Source: DASRHK01 sp035650495
GTDB taxonomy: Bacteria; Pseudomonadota; Gammaproteobacteria; Nevskiales; Nevskiaceae
Assembly (NCBI GenBank): GCA_035650495.1
Contig: DASRHK010000083.1
Coordinates: 1 to 15,355, forward strand
Length of the DNA: 15,355 nucleotides
Direction of reading: 5' to 3'
The position numbers and the translations under genes were made by a program. The notes under the pieces were generated by a model. The model ran no database searches. It was not told the origin of the DNA and worked only from the letters and a program-made list of their open reading frames with translations. How positions within the stretch are numbered: the stretch's first letter is position 1; each line of letters starts with the position of its first letter. Positions 1 through 6,992 of this stretch are shown one piece after another.

Positions 1-326
1 TCGCCGCGATCGAGGATCTCAAGGGCTTCGACATCCGTGTGCTCGACGTGCGTGCGCTCACCACCATCACCGACGTCATGATCGTCTGCAGCGGCACGTC
101 GAGCCGGCATGTGAAGTCGATCGCCGACGCAGTCGTCGAGAAATCCAAGGGGCAGGGCGGGCGCCCGCGCGGGCTCGAAGGCTACGACCAGGGCGAGTGG
201 GTGCTGGTCGACCTCGGCGGCGTGGTCGTGCACGTCATGCAGCTGTCGACGCGCGCGTTCTATCAGCTCGAGAAGCTCTGGGACATCCAGGAGCAGGTCA
301 AGCCGGCCAAGGTGAGCTCGGCTTGA
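1..326 (+). CDS. rsfS: Ribosomal silencing factor RsfS (5' end cut off by window)
   Basis: RsfS binds ribosomal protein uL14 on the free 50S subunit, blocks joining with 30S, and so damps translation during starvation. The open frame is read from base 3 and gives 107 residues. The family hallmarks are visible: DLKGFDIRVLDV, then ITDVMIVCSGTSSRHVKSIAD, then the block GEWVLVDLGGVVVHVMQ and an ending LEKLWD. Against the roughly 105-residue E. coli protein only about 13-15 N-terminal residues are missing. The GTG at 39 is therefore an internal valine, not the start. The C-terminus runs about a dozen residues past the usual LEKLW end. The stop overlaps the start of rlmH, the usual bacterial neighbour, which supports co-transcription. 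Identification is firm. Confidence 0.95.
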   Translation, partial: AAIEDLKGFDIRVLDVRALTTITDVMIVCSGTSSRHVKSIADAVVEKSKGQGGRPRGLEGYDQGEWVLVDLGGVVVHVMQLSTRAFYQLEKLWDIQEQVKPAKVSSA

Positions 327-793
327 GGGTTCGGCTGGTCGCGGTCGGCACGCGCATGCCGGCGTGGGTGCGCGACGGCTTCGAAGAGTACGCGCGGCGC
401 ATGCCGAGGGAATGCAGCCTCGAGCTGGTCGAGATCCCGGTGGCCGAGCGTGGGAAAAATGCCGACATCGCGCGCCTGAAGCGTGCCGAAGCCGATAGGA
501 TTCTCAAGGCGTTACCCCGCGATAGCTACGTCGTGGCCTTCGATGAGGGCGGCGAAACTCTGAGCACTCGGGAGTGGGCCGCCGCGCTGACCGGCTGGAT
601 GCGGCAGGGTCGGGATGTGGCATTGATCGTAGGCGGCCCCGATGGGCTGGCATCGGAGGCGCTGGAGCGGGCGGATCGCAAGTGGTCGCTGTCCCGGCTG
701 ACCCTCCCGCACCCCCTGGTCCGGATCCTGATCGCGGAGCAGCTGTATCGGGCATGGACGGTCATGACAAATCACCCGTATCATCGGTCTTAA
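323..793 (+). CDS. rlmH: 23S rRNA (pseudouridine-1915-N3)-methyltransferase RlmH
   Basis: RlmH is a small SPOUT-class methyltransferase that uses S-adenosylmethionine to methylate N3 of pseudouridine 1915 in helix 69 of 23S rRNA, acting on assembled 70S ribosomes. I place the start at a TTG at 323-325, whose TG is shared with the rsfS stop TGA (TTGA overlap). This gives 156 residues, matching the 155 of E. coli, and begins with the family-typical (M)RVRLVAVGTRMP. Longer readings of the frame run into rsfS and add no family sequence. The SAM-binding glycine loop GGPDG is at residues 104-108, and the C-terminal signature YRAWTVMTNHPYHR, which carries the substrate-site histidine/arginine, is intact. 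There is no room for a separate ribosome site, so translational coupling to rsfS is likely. Confidence 0.95.
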   Translation: MRVRLVAVGTRMPAWVRDGFEEYARRMPRECSLELVEIPVAERGKNADIARLKRAEADRILKALPRDSYVVAFDEGGETLSTREWAAALTGWMRQGRDVALIVGGPDGLASEALERADRKWSLSRLTLPHPLVRILIAEQLYRAWTVMTNHPYHRS

Positions 794-831
794 GCAGTAA
801 CAGTTACACACAAGGAACGGTTGGAGGGGCG

Positions 832-1692
832 ATGTCCGCGGAGAAGAAGCCGGGGGATCCGGCAGAAATTCCGCCATTTCTGCAGAAACGGGGGGCGGAG
901 AAGGCTGCGGCTCCAGGAAAGCCGGGGGTGCCTCCGTCGAAGTCGGGAGAGGAGCCTGTGGGCATTCCATTTTTCCTGCGCTCGGGAGCCGCGGCCTCGA
1001 AGCCGTCGCCGCAGCGCGCAGAGCCGAGGAGCGGGTCTGCGCCGGCGAACGCGCAGCCGATGGTTCAACCGGCCGCGCCCAAGCAGGCGCCGTCTTCCGC
1101 GCCAGAACCCGTAGCGCCGCCCGGCGATCTGATGTCTCCCGAGGAAGTGCAGAAGGCGATTGCCGCTGCACAGGCCGCGCGGCTGCAGCAGGAAGAGCAG
1201 GCGGAAGCCGAGCGGCTCGCCTATCTGCAGAGCGAGCAGGCGTTGAAGCCGGCGGCTCCCGCCGAGAAGACCGGCTACAAGCCGATCGACTGGGAGAACG
1301 CCGCCGACATCTTCGATCACATGGTCACCGGCATCCGCAAGGATCGCGCGGACAACAAGCGCGAGGAGCACGAGAACAAGCGCAAGTTCGAGACGGACTG
1401 GCAGCACGTCGTGCGCTCGATGCAGGCGCTCGAGCAGAAGGTCAAGGGCAATCCGAAGATCATCTACTTCAACTTCTCGCGCGACATGCGCGAGCTGACC
1501 ATCAAGCTGGTCGACGAGACGTCCAAGCAGCGATTCCGCCTGATCACGCTCACGCGCGACCACCCGTCCGGCAAGTTCAAGCAGATGGAAGTCGCTTGGC
1601 TGATCGAGTACGCCGGCCGCGAGCGCTACTTCCTGGATGCGAAGGAAGCAATGGCGGAAGTCGTGACGATGGTGGCGGCGACGCTCGCGTAG
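832..1692 (+). CDS. Hypothetical protein with proline/alanine-rich N-terminus and charged C-terminal domain
   Basis: I do not recognise this protein. The ATG at 832 is preceded by a strong Shine-Dalgarno sequence (GGAGGGG, 823-829) and gives 286 residues; earlier starts in the same frame would run back into rlmH. No signal peptide or membrane segment is visible, so it is probably cytoplasmic. Residues 1 to about 145 are low-complexity, rich in Pro, Ala, Lys and Gln. They hold two related short motifs, IPPFLQKRGA near residue 12 and IPFFLRSGAA near residue 45. A Gln/Glu/Ala helix (EEVQKAIAAAQAARLQQEEQ) follows. The last 140 residues look folded: a long charged helix, a strand-rich part (IIYFNFSRDMRELTIKLVDE, then FRLITLTRDH) and a C-terminal helix. 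It may be co-transcribed with rlmH (gap 38 bases). It ends facing acs. Confidence 0.8.
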   Translation: MSAEKKPGDPAEIPPFLQKRGAEKAAAPGKPGVPPSKSGEEPVGIPFFLRSGAAASKPSPQRAEPRSGSAPANAQPMVQPAAPKQAPSSAPEPVAPPGDLMSPEEVQKAIAAAQAARLQQEEQAEAERLAYLQSEQALKPAAPAEKTGYKPIDWENAADIFDHMVTGIRKDRADNKREEHENKRKFETDWQHVVRSMQALEQKVKGNPKIIYFNFSRDMRELTIKLVDETSKQRFRLITLTRDHPSGKFKQMEVAWLIEYAGRERYFLDAKEAMAEVVTMVAATLA

Positions 1693-1698
1693 TCGTGG

Positions 1699-1716
1699 GT
1701 CGCCCTTCAGGGCGAC
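1699..1716. terminator. Perfect hairpin between convergent genes, possible bidirectional terminator
   Basis: In the 27-base gap between the stops of the hypothetical gene and acs lies a perfect 7-base-pair stem (GTCGCCC / GGGCGAC) with a TTCA loop. It sits where a shared terminator would be expected. There is no run of T after it on either strand, so it is not a classical intrinsic terminator. It may only weakly terminate or may protect the 3' ends of both transcripts. Confidence 0.45.
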
Positions 1717-1719
1717 GCT

Positions 1720-3684
1720 TCAGGTTTTCCCGGCAAGCTGAGCCACGATCGCCGGATTCTCCAGCGTCGACACGTCCTGCGTGATCTCCTCGCCCTTGGC
1801 GATGGAGCGCAGCAGCCGGCGCATGATCTTCCCGCTGCGCGTCTTCGGCAGGTTGTCGGCGAAGCGGATGTCGTCCGGCTTCGCGATCGGGCCCATCGTC
1901 CTGCTCACGAACTCGCGTAATTCGGCGACGAGCTTTTCGGCGTCGTGACCCGTCGGCCGGGCTCCGCGACAGATCACGAACGCGACGATCGCTTCGCCCT
2001 TGATCTCGTGCGGCCGCCCGACGACTGCAGCTTCGGCGACGCGCGGATGCGCGACCAGCGCGCTCTCGATCTCCATCGTGCCGAGCCGATGTCCGGCGAC
2101 CTTCAGCACGTCGTCCATCCGGCCCATGATCCAGTAGTAGCCGTCGGCGTCGCGATGCGTCGAATCGCCGGCGACGTAGTACCGGTTCTGGAACGCCGAC
2201 CAATACGTCTTGAGATAACGCTCGTTGTCGCCCCAGATCGTGCGCAGCATCGACGGCCACGGCTTCTTGATGACGAGATAACCGCCGGCGTCCGTCGACT
2301 TCACTGGATTGCCGGATTCGTCGACGACTTCGGGGAACACACCGGGCAACGGCTGCGTGCACGAGCCTGGCTTGGTCGGCGTCACGCCGGGTACGGGCGA
2401 CATCATGATGGCGCCGGTCTCGGTCTGCCACCACGTGTCGACGATCGGGAGCTTTTCCTTGCCGATGACGCGGTGATACCAGATCCACGCCTCCGGATTG
2501 ATCGGCTCGCCGACGCTGCCGAGCAAGCGCAGCTTCGAGAGATCGTACTTGTTCGGGAATTCCTCGCCGGCTTTCATCAGCGCGCGGATCGCGGTCGGCG
2601 CGGTGTAGAAGATCGTGACCTTGTGGTCCTGGCAGATCCTCCAGAAGCGCCCGGCGTCGGGAACCATCGGGCCGCCTTCGTACATGACGATCGTCGCGCC
2701 GCACGAGAGCGGGCCGTAGCAGACGTAGCTGTGACCGGTGACCCAGCCGACGTCCGCCGTGCACCAGAACACGTCGTCGTCGCGCAGATCGAAGACCCAC
2801 TGAGTCGTCACGTGCACGCCGAGCAGATACCCGGCCGACGAATGCTGGATGCCTTTGGGCTTGCCGGTCGAGCCCGACGTGTAGAGCAGATACAACGGAT
2901 GCTCGGCGTCGACCCATTCCGGCTCGCACGTCGCGCTTTGCTTCCCCGCGACGTCGTGCCACCAGCGGTCGCGCCCGGATTTCATCGGCACGTCGTGGCC
3001 GGTGCGCTCGTAGACGAGCACGTTCTCGATCGTCGGGCAGCCGGCCGCGAGCGCTTCGTCGACCGCTTTCTTGAGCTCGATGACGTTGCCGCCGCGCGTG
3101 CCGCCATCCGCGGTGATGACCGCAACCGCGCCCGCGTCCTCGATGCGATCCTTCACCGACTGCGACGAGAAGCCGCCGAACACGACGGAATGGATCGCGC
3201 CGATGCGCGCGCACGCCTGCATCGCGATGACGGCTTCGGGGATCATCGGCATGTAGACGACGACGCGATCGCCTTTGCCGATCCCGATCGACTTCAGCCC
3301 GTTCGCGAGCCTGCAGACTTCGTCGTGGAGCTGCTGGTAGGTGAATTTGCGGACGTCCCCCTTCTCGCCTTCGCCGATGATTGCCACTTTGCTGCCGCGC
3401 TTCGCGAGATGCCGATCGATGCAGTTGAAGGAGACGTTGAGCACGCCGTCGGTGAACCAGCGGAAGTTCGGCGCCTTGGCATCGTCGAGCCCGACCGTGA
3501 ACGGCTTCTTCCACGCGAGCTCCTCGCGCGCGAGCCGCGACCAGAACGCGACGGAATCCTTCTCCGCTTCGGCGCGCAGCTTGGCGAGCTTGTCCTGGTC
3601 CAGCCGCGCGCGCTTCGCGAACTCGGGCGAGGGCGGGAAGACGCGGTTCTCCTGCAGGACCGACTGGATGTTGTCGCCGCTCAT
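1720..3684 (-). CDS. acs: Acetyl-CoA synthetase (AMP-forming)
   Basis: Acs activates acetate with ATP to acetyl-AMP and transfers the acetyl group to CoA, feeding acetate into central metabolism. The protein has 654 residues (E. coli 652). The start ATG at 3684 has a clear GGAGGAA at 3693-3699, 8 bases away; the same frame runs much further upstream, but there it is antisense to rlmJ and meaningless. Adenylation-superfamily signatures are present: YTSGSTGKPKG (phosphate loop), DTWWQTETGAIM, GRMDDVLKVAGHRLGTMEIE (hinge and A8), and the C-terminal PKTRSGKIMRR. In that last motif the lysine near residue 619 is the catalytic residue known to be acetylated and deacetylated in this family. The usual ending TQDVSTLENP is present. 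It is divergent from rlmJ with 45 bases between starts, and no acetate-metabolism partner is adjacent. Confidence 0.97.
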   Translation of the reverse strand: MSGDNIQSVLQENRVFPPSPEFAKRARLDQDKLAKLRAEAEKDSVAFWSRLAREELAWKKPFTVGLDDAKAPNFRWFTDGVLNVSFNCIDRHLAKRGSKVAIIGEGEKGDVRKFTYQQLHDEVCRLANGLKSIGIGKGDRVVVYMPMIPEAVIAMQACARIGAIHSVVFGGFSSQSVKDRIEDAGAVAVITADGGTRGGNVIELKKAVDEALAAGCPTIENVLVYERTGHDVPMKSGRDRWWHDVAGKQSATCEPEWVDAEHPLYLLYTSGSTGKPKGIQHSSAGYLLGVHVTTQWVFDLRDDDVFWCTADVGWVTGHSYVCYGPLSCGATIVMYEGGPMVPDAGRFWRICQDHKVTIFYTAPTAIRALMKAGEEFPNKYDLSKLRLLGSVGEPINPEAWIWYHRVIGKEKLPIVDTWWQTETGAIMMSPVPGVTPTKPGSCTQPLPGVFPEVVDESGNPVKSTDAGGYLVIKKPWPSMLRTIWGDNERYLKTYWSAFQNRYYVAGDSTHRDADGYYWIMGRMDDVLKVAGHRLGTMEIESALVAHPRVAEAAVVGRPHEIKGEAIVAFVICRGARPTGHDAEKLVAELREFVSRTMGPIAKPDDIRFADNLPKTRSGKIMRRLLRSIAKGEEITQDVSTLENPAIVAQLAGKT

Positions 3685-3729
3685 GAGCCTGCTTCCTCCA
3701 TAATCGGACCCGCATCCTAACTCCGATCC
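3685..3729. promoter_or_regulatory. Short divergent intergenic region between acs and rlmJ
   Basis: These 45 bases separate two divergent start codons. They contain the acs Shine-Dalgarno sequence (3693-3699, read on the minus strand) and, on the plus strand, CATAAT at 3699-3704, a possible -10 for rlmJ with no convincing -35. No operator palindrome is evident. Any full promoters must extend into the opposite coding regions. No Shine-Dalgarno sequence stands out in front of rlmJ. Confidence 0.35.
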
Positions 3730-4548
3730 ATGCACTACCAACACCGCTACCACGCGGGCAATTTCGCCGACGTCTTCAAGCACGCGCTGCTGTGCGAGCT
3801 GCTCGCAGCTCTGAATCGCAAGGAAGCGCCGTGGTTCTACCTGGAGACCCACGCCGGCGCCGGCATCTACGATCTTTCGCGCGACGAAGCTGCGCGCACC
3901 GCGGAGTTCGAGGGCGGCATCGCCCGGCTTTGGGATTTGCGCGACCAGGATTCGCCGATCGGCAACTACCTGCGCCTGATCGGCGCGCTCAATCCCGACG
4001 GCGAGCTCCGCCACTATCCCGGCTCGCCATTGGTTGCGCAGAAGCTCGCGCGCGACTCGGATCGCCTCGCGCTGTGCGAGAAAGTGCCGGAGGTGGCGGC
4101 GTCGCTCAAGCAGAGCCTCGGACGCGACGCGCGCGTCGCCGTGCATGCGCGCGACGGCTACGAGGCCTACGCGCTGCTGCCGCTGCCGCAGAAGCGCGGG
4201 CTCGTGCTGATCGATCCGCCGTTCGAGCGTCGCGACGAGTTCGACGCCGTCGGCGATTTCCTGGCGCGCGCGGTCGGGCGATTCAACAACGGCATCTATG
4301 TCGCGTGGTATCCGGTGAAGAACCGTCACGCGTCGGCGAAGTTCATCCGGCGCTGCGAGCGCGAGCTCGAGCGGCCGCTGCTGCGCGTCGAGCTCGACAC
4401 CGACGCGCACGCCGAAGGGCAGATGCGCGCTTGTGGCATGCTCGTGGTCAATCCGCCGTTCGGCTTCGATGAGCGGGCGAGGGGAATCATGAAGCTCTTG
4501 GCACGCAAGCTTGCGCAGGGTCCGCGACCGCAATGGTCGGTCGCATGA
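3730..4548 (+). CDS. rlmJ: 23S rRNA (adenine-2030-N6)-methyltransferase RlmJ
   Basis: RlmJ methylates N6 of A2030 in 23S rRNA using S-adenosylmethionine. The 272 residues (E. coli 280) match the family from end to end: N-terminal YxHRYHAGNFADVFKH; FYLETHAGAGIYDL at 36-49, the SAM-binding loop; HYPGSPLVA at 95-103; the catalytic N6-adenine methyltransferase motif DPPF at 162-165; and GIYVAWYPVK and GMLVVNPPF near the end. The ATG at 3730 gives the conserved N-terminus exactly. This is the first gene of a five-gene same-strand run. Its TGA is shared with an ATG of the dioxygenase gene, which suggests translational coupling. An rRNA modification gene heading an oxygenase/reductase operon is not an obvious functional match. 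Confidence 0.95.
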   Translation: MHYQHRYHAGNFADVFKHALLCELLAALNRKEAPWFYLETHAGAGIYDLSRDEAARTAEFEGGIARLWDLRDQDSPIGNYLRLIGALNPDGELRHYPGSPLVAQKLARDSDRLALCEKVPEVAASLKQSLGRDARVAVHARDGYEAYALLPLPQKRGLVLIDPPFERRDEFDAVGDFLARAVGRFNNGIYVAWYPVKNRHASAKFIRRCERELERPLLRVELDTDAHAEGQMRACGMLVVNPPFGFDERARGIMKLLARKLAQGPRPQWSVA

Positions 4549-5405
4549 ACGACATGAGCAACGGCTTCGACGCCGCGACGCACCTGCAGGCCCTGCAGGC
4601 GAACGGCTATACGATCATCCGCGACTTTCTTTCCGCCGCCGATCTCGCCGAAGTGCGCAGCGCGCTCGCGCCGCATCTGCACACGCATCAGGGCCGCAAC
4701 AACTTCGAGGGCTACCAGACCGAGCGCGTCTACACGCTGGTCGCGCGCGCAAAGATCTTCGAGCGCATCGCCGAGGACGCGCGCGTGATGGCGCTCTGCG
4801 CGAAATTCCTGAAGCCCGGATTCCTGCTCACGGCGAGCCAGGCGATCTGCATCTATCCGGGCGAGACGCCGCAACCGATCCACAGCGACGACGCGTTCTA
4901 CACGCTGCCGCGGCCGCGCGCGCCGATCAGCGTGTCGACGATCGTCGCTGTCGATGCCTTCACCAAGGAGAACGGCGGCACCGAGATCATTCCCGGCAGC
5001 CACACCTGGGGCGACGATCGCATCGCCGGCATCTACGACCAGGGACTGAATCCCGACACGCCCGCGAGCGCTGAACAAGAGCGCTTGCTGAAGACGGTCG
5101 AAATGCCGGCCGGTGCGTGCGTGTTCTTCCTCGGAACGCTCCTGCATCGCGGCGGCGCCAATCGCGGCCAGTCGCCGCGGCTCGCGTTCTCCAATCAGTA
5201 CTGCGAGCCGTGGGCGCGCCAGCAGGAGAACTTCTTCTTCGGCGTTCCGCGCGAGATCGCGCGCGAGATGTCGCCGCGGCTGCAGGAGATGCTGGGCTAT
5301 TCGATCTGGCCGCCGTTCATGGGTCAGGTCACCGCGTCGCATCCGATGAAGACGTTGCGCGACGACTACGTCAATGCAGTCCTGAGAGATCGCAACCGCA
5401 AATGA
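4545..5405 (+). CDS. Phytanoyl-CoA dioxygenase (PhyH) family 2-oxoglutarate/Fe(II) oxygenase
   Basis: PhyH-family enzymes hydroxylate small molecules using O2, 2-oxoglutarate and Fe(II); substrates range from phytanoyl-CoA to halogenated or polar metabolites and cannot be read here. I chose the ATG at 4545, which overlaps the rlmJ stop as ATGA and gives 286 residues. ATGs at 4533 and 4554 are in frame and possible. The fold signature is clear: NGYTIIRDFLSAADL at the N-terminus, then the iron-binding HxD (His113, Asp115 in IHSDD), the strand ENGGTEIIPGSHTWG, the distal iron ligand His201 in LLHRGG, and Arg212 placed to hold 2-oxoglutarate. All key residues are present, so the enzyme is likely active. 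Its stop overlaps the Nudix gene start by 4 bases. Confidence 0.9.
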   Translation: MNDMSNGFDAATHLQALQANGYTIIRDFLSAADLAEVRSALAPHLHTHQGRNNFEGYQTERVYTLVARAKIFERIAEDARVMALCAKFLKPGFLLTASQAICIYPGETPQPIHSDDAFYTLPRPRAPISVSTIVAVDAFTKENGGTEIIPGSHTWGDDRIAGIYDQGLNPDTPASAEQERLLKTVEMPAGACVFFLGTLLHRGGANRGQSPRLAFSNQYCEPWARQQENFFFGVPREIAREMSPRLQEMLGYSIWPPFMGQVTASHPMKTLRDDYVNAVLRDRNRK

Positions 5406-5932
5406 GCGAAGACAAGCCGGAGATCATCGGCGAAGGGAAATTCCTGCGCATGCTCAAGGCCGGGCGCTGGGAGTACGTGCAGCGCGTCCGTTCCTCGGGC
5501 GCCGTGCACATCGTCGCCGTGACCGACGCGCGCGAGCTCGTGCTGGTCGAGCAGATGCGCGTGCCGGTGCGCGGACGCACGCTCGAGCTGCCGGCCGGGA
5601 TCATGGGCGACAGTGCCGCCTTCGCCAACGAGACGCCGCAGGAATCCGCGCTGCGCGAGCTCCTCGAGGAGACCGGATTCCAGGGGACGTCGGCGCACGT
5701 GCTGTGCGCCGGTCCGAACGCGCCCGGGCTCACCAGCGAGCGCAGCAACCTCGTGCGCGTGAAAGGCCTGAAGCGCCTGCACCCCGGCGGCGGCGACGAG
5801 AGCGAGAACATCACCGTCCATCTCGCGCCGCTCGACGGCATCCGCCAATGGATCGACCGCAAGCAGAGCGAAGGCCTGCTGATCGAGCCGCGCATCTTCG
5901 CGGCGCTCTATTTCGTGATGACCGAGGGTTGA
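5402..5932 (+). CDS. Nudix hydrolase, ADP-ribose pyrophosphatase-like
   Basis: Nudix enzymes cleave nucleoside diphosphates linked to another group, such as ADP-ribose, NADH or sugar nucleotides. The ATG at 5402 overlaps the preceding TGA (ATGA) and gives 176 residues; the frame extends further upstream only inside the dioxygenase gene. The N-terminal half (GRWEYVQRVRSSGAVHIVAV, then LVLVEQMRVPVRGRTLELPAG) resembles ADP-ribose pyrophosphatases. The catalytic half of the Nudix box is intact: Glu77, then RELLEETGF at 85-93 with the metal-binding glutamates. The loop between PAG (64-66) and Glu77 has ten residues where the consensus has five, so the box is expanded. The substrate is unknown. Being translationally linked to an oxygenase on one side and a reductase on the other, it could handle a nucleotide-linked or CoA-linked intermediate; that is inference. 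Confidence 0.9.
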   Translation: MSEDKPEIIGEGKFLRMLKAGRWEYVQRVRSSGAVHIVAVTDARELVLVEQMRVPVRGRTLELPAGIMGDSAAFANETPQESALRELLEETGFQGTSAHVLCAGPNAPGLTSERSNLVRVKGLKRLHPGGGDESENITVHLAPLDGIRQWIDRKQSEGLLIEPRIFAALYFVMTEG

Positions 5933-5935
5933 ATC

Positions 5936-6991
5936 ATGTTCGGCATGAAGCCGCGTCGCGTCACGCTGCCGCGCCCGCAAGGCGCGTCGAAGCGCTGGAA
6001 CCGCTCGGGCCAGGCGCTCGCGCTGCGGCCGATGCGCGTCGTCGAAGTCGTCCGCGAGACGCCGCGCGCGGTGACGATCGTGCTCGAGCCTGAGGACGCG
6101 CGGCCGTTCGCGTTCAAGGCGGGCCAGTACCTGACCCACTGCTTCGAGATCGACGGCGCGACGGTCAAGCGCGCCTACTCGTTGTCGTCGGCGGAAGGCG
6201 GCCGCGTCGCGTGCACGGTGAAGGCGATCGAGGGCGGACGCGCGTCCGCTTTCGTGCTCGACAAGCTCAAGGCCGGCGATCGCTATCCGATCCTCGGACC
6301 GAGCGGCGAATTCGTGCTCGATGCAGCCGCGACCGGGCCGCTCTCGTTCCTCGCCGCCGGCAGCGGCATCACGCCGGTGATCGGTCTGATCGAGACTGCG
6401 CTCGCGCATGACGCTGCGCGGCCGATCAAGCTCATTTACGCGAATCGCTCGGAAGCCGACGTGATCTTCGCGGCGCGATTGAAGGCGCTGCAGGCGAAGC
6501 ATCCGAATCTCGAGGTGAGGCACGTGTTGTCGTCGAGCGACGGCCGCCTCGATGCGACGCGTGCTGCGCAGTTGATGGAGTCGTCAGGCGCGACGTATTA
6601 CCTCTGCGGCCCGAGCGCGCTGATGGACGCCGCCGAGCGCGGGCTCAAAGCGCGTGGCGTCACGGCGACGCAAATCCATCGCGAACGTTTTCTCGCCGCG
6701 TCGCGGCCGGTTCATGCGAAGCCGACGCAGGCCGTCGAGATCGCATTCCATCGCTCGCACAAGCTGGTCACCCAGCAACCCGGTGAAACGATTCTGGAAG
6801 CCGGATTGCGTGAAGGATTGCCACTGCCGTTCTCGTGCACCGTCGGCGGCTGCGGCAGCTGCAAGATGAAGGTGCTGGAAGGCGAGGTCGCGCTGAACGA
6901 GCCGAACTGCCTGTCCGAGGACGAGCGGGTAACCGGGCATACCCTCGCGTGTTCGGCGTATGCTCTGTCCAGGCTTGTGGTGGATGCCTGA
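5936..6991 (+). CDS. Flavin/[2Fe-2S] NAD(P)H oxidoreductase, oxygenase electron-transfer component
   Basis: This is a three-part electron-transfer protein of 351 residues in the order FAD domain, NAD(P) domain, C-terminal plant-type ferredoxin. That is the layout of PaaE-like and related reductases that feed electrons from NAD(P)H to diiron oxygenases. RAYS at 79-82 is the FAD-binding motif. AGSGITP at 141-147 and YLCGP near 222-226 are the nucleotide-binding signatures. The ferredoxin cluster cysteines are 301, 306, 309 (CxxxxCxxC) and 339; Cys325 is an additional one nearby. The start at 5936 lies 3 bases after the Nudix stop; ATG 5945 is an alternative. The first 30 residues are basic and outside the FAD domain. 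The diiron-type gene begins 1 base downstream and is the natural electron acceptor. Confidence 0.93.
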   Translation: MFGMKPRRVTLPRPQGASKRWNRSGQALALRPMRVVEVVRETPRAVTIVLEPEDARPFAFKAGQYLTHCFEIDGATVKRAYSLSSAEGGRVACTVKAIEGGRASAFVLDKLKAGDRYPILGPSGEFVLDAAATGPLSFLAAGSGITPVIGLIETALAHDAARPIKLIYANRSEADVIFAARLKALQAKHPNLEVRHVLSSSDGRLDATRAAQLMESSGATYYLCGPSALMDAAERGLKARGVTATQIHRERFLAASRPVHAKPTQAVEIAFHRSHKLVTQQPGETILEAGLREGLPLPFSCTVGGCGSCKMKVLEGEVALNEPNCLSEDERVTGHTLACSAYALSRLVVDA

Positions 6992-6992
6992 C

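Noticed and set aside
39..326. GTG at 39 as the start of rsfS.
   Set aside because: Conserved RsfS sequence (DLKGFDIR) continues upstream to the window edge, so the true start lies outside.
574..831. N-terminal extension of the 286-residue hypothetical protein back into rlmH.
   Set aside because: It overlaps rlmH completely, and a strong Shine-Dalgarno sequence sits in front of ATG 832.
1577..3720. Long open frames overlapping acs (712 codons on the minus strand in another frame, 591 codons on the plus strand).
   Set aside because: High-GC coding DNA with GC-rich third positions suppresses stops in other frames. The translations are Arg/Ala-rich without any domain, while acs is unmistakable.
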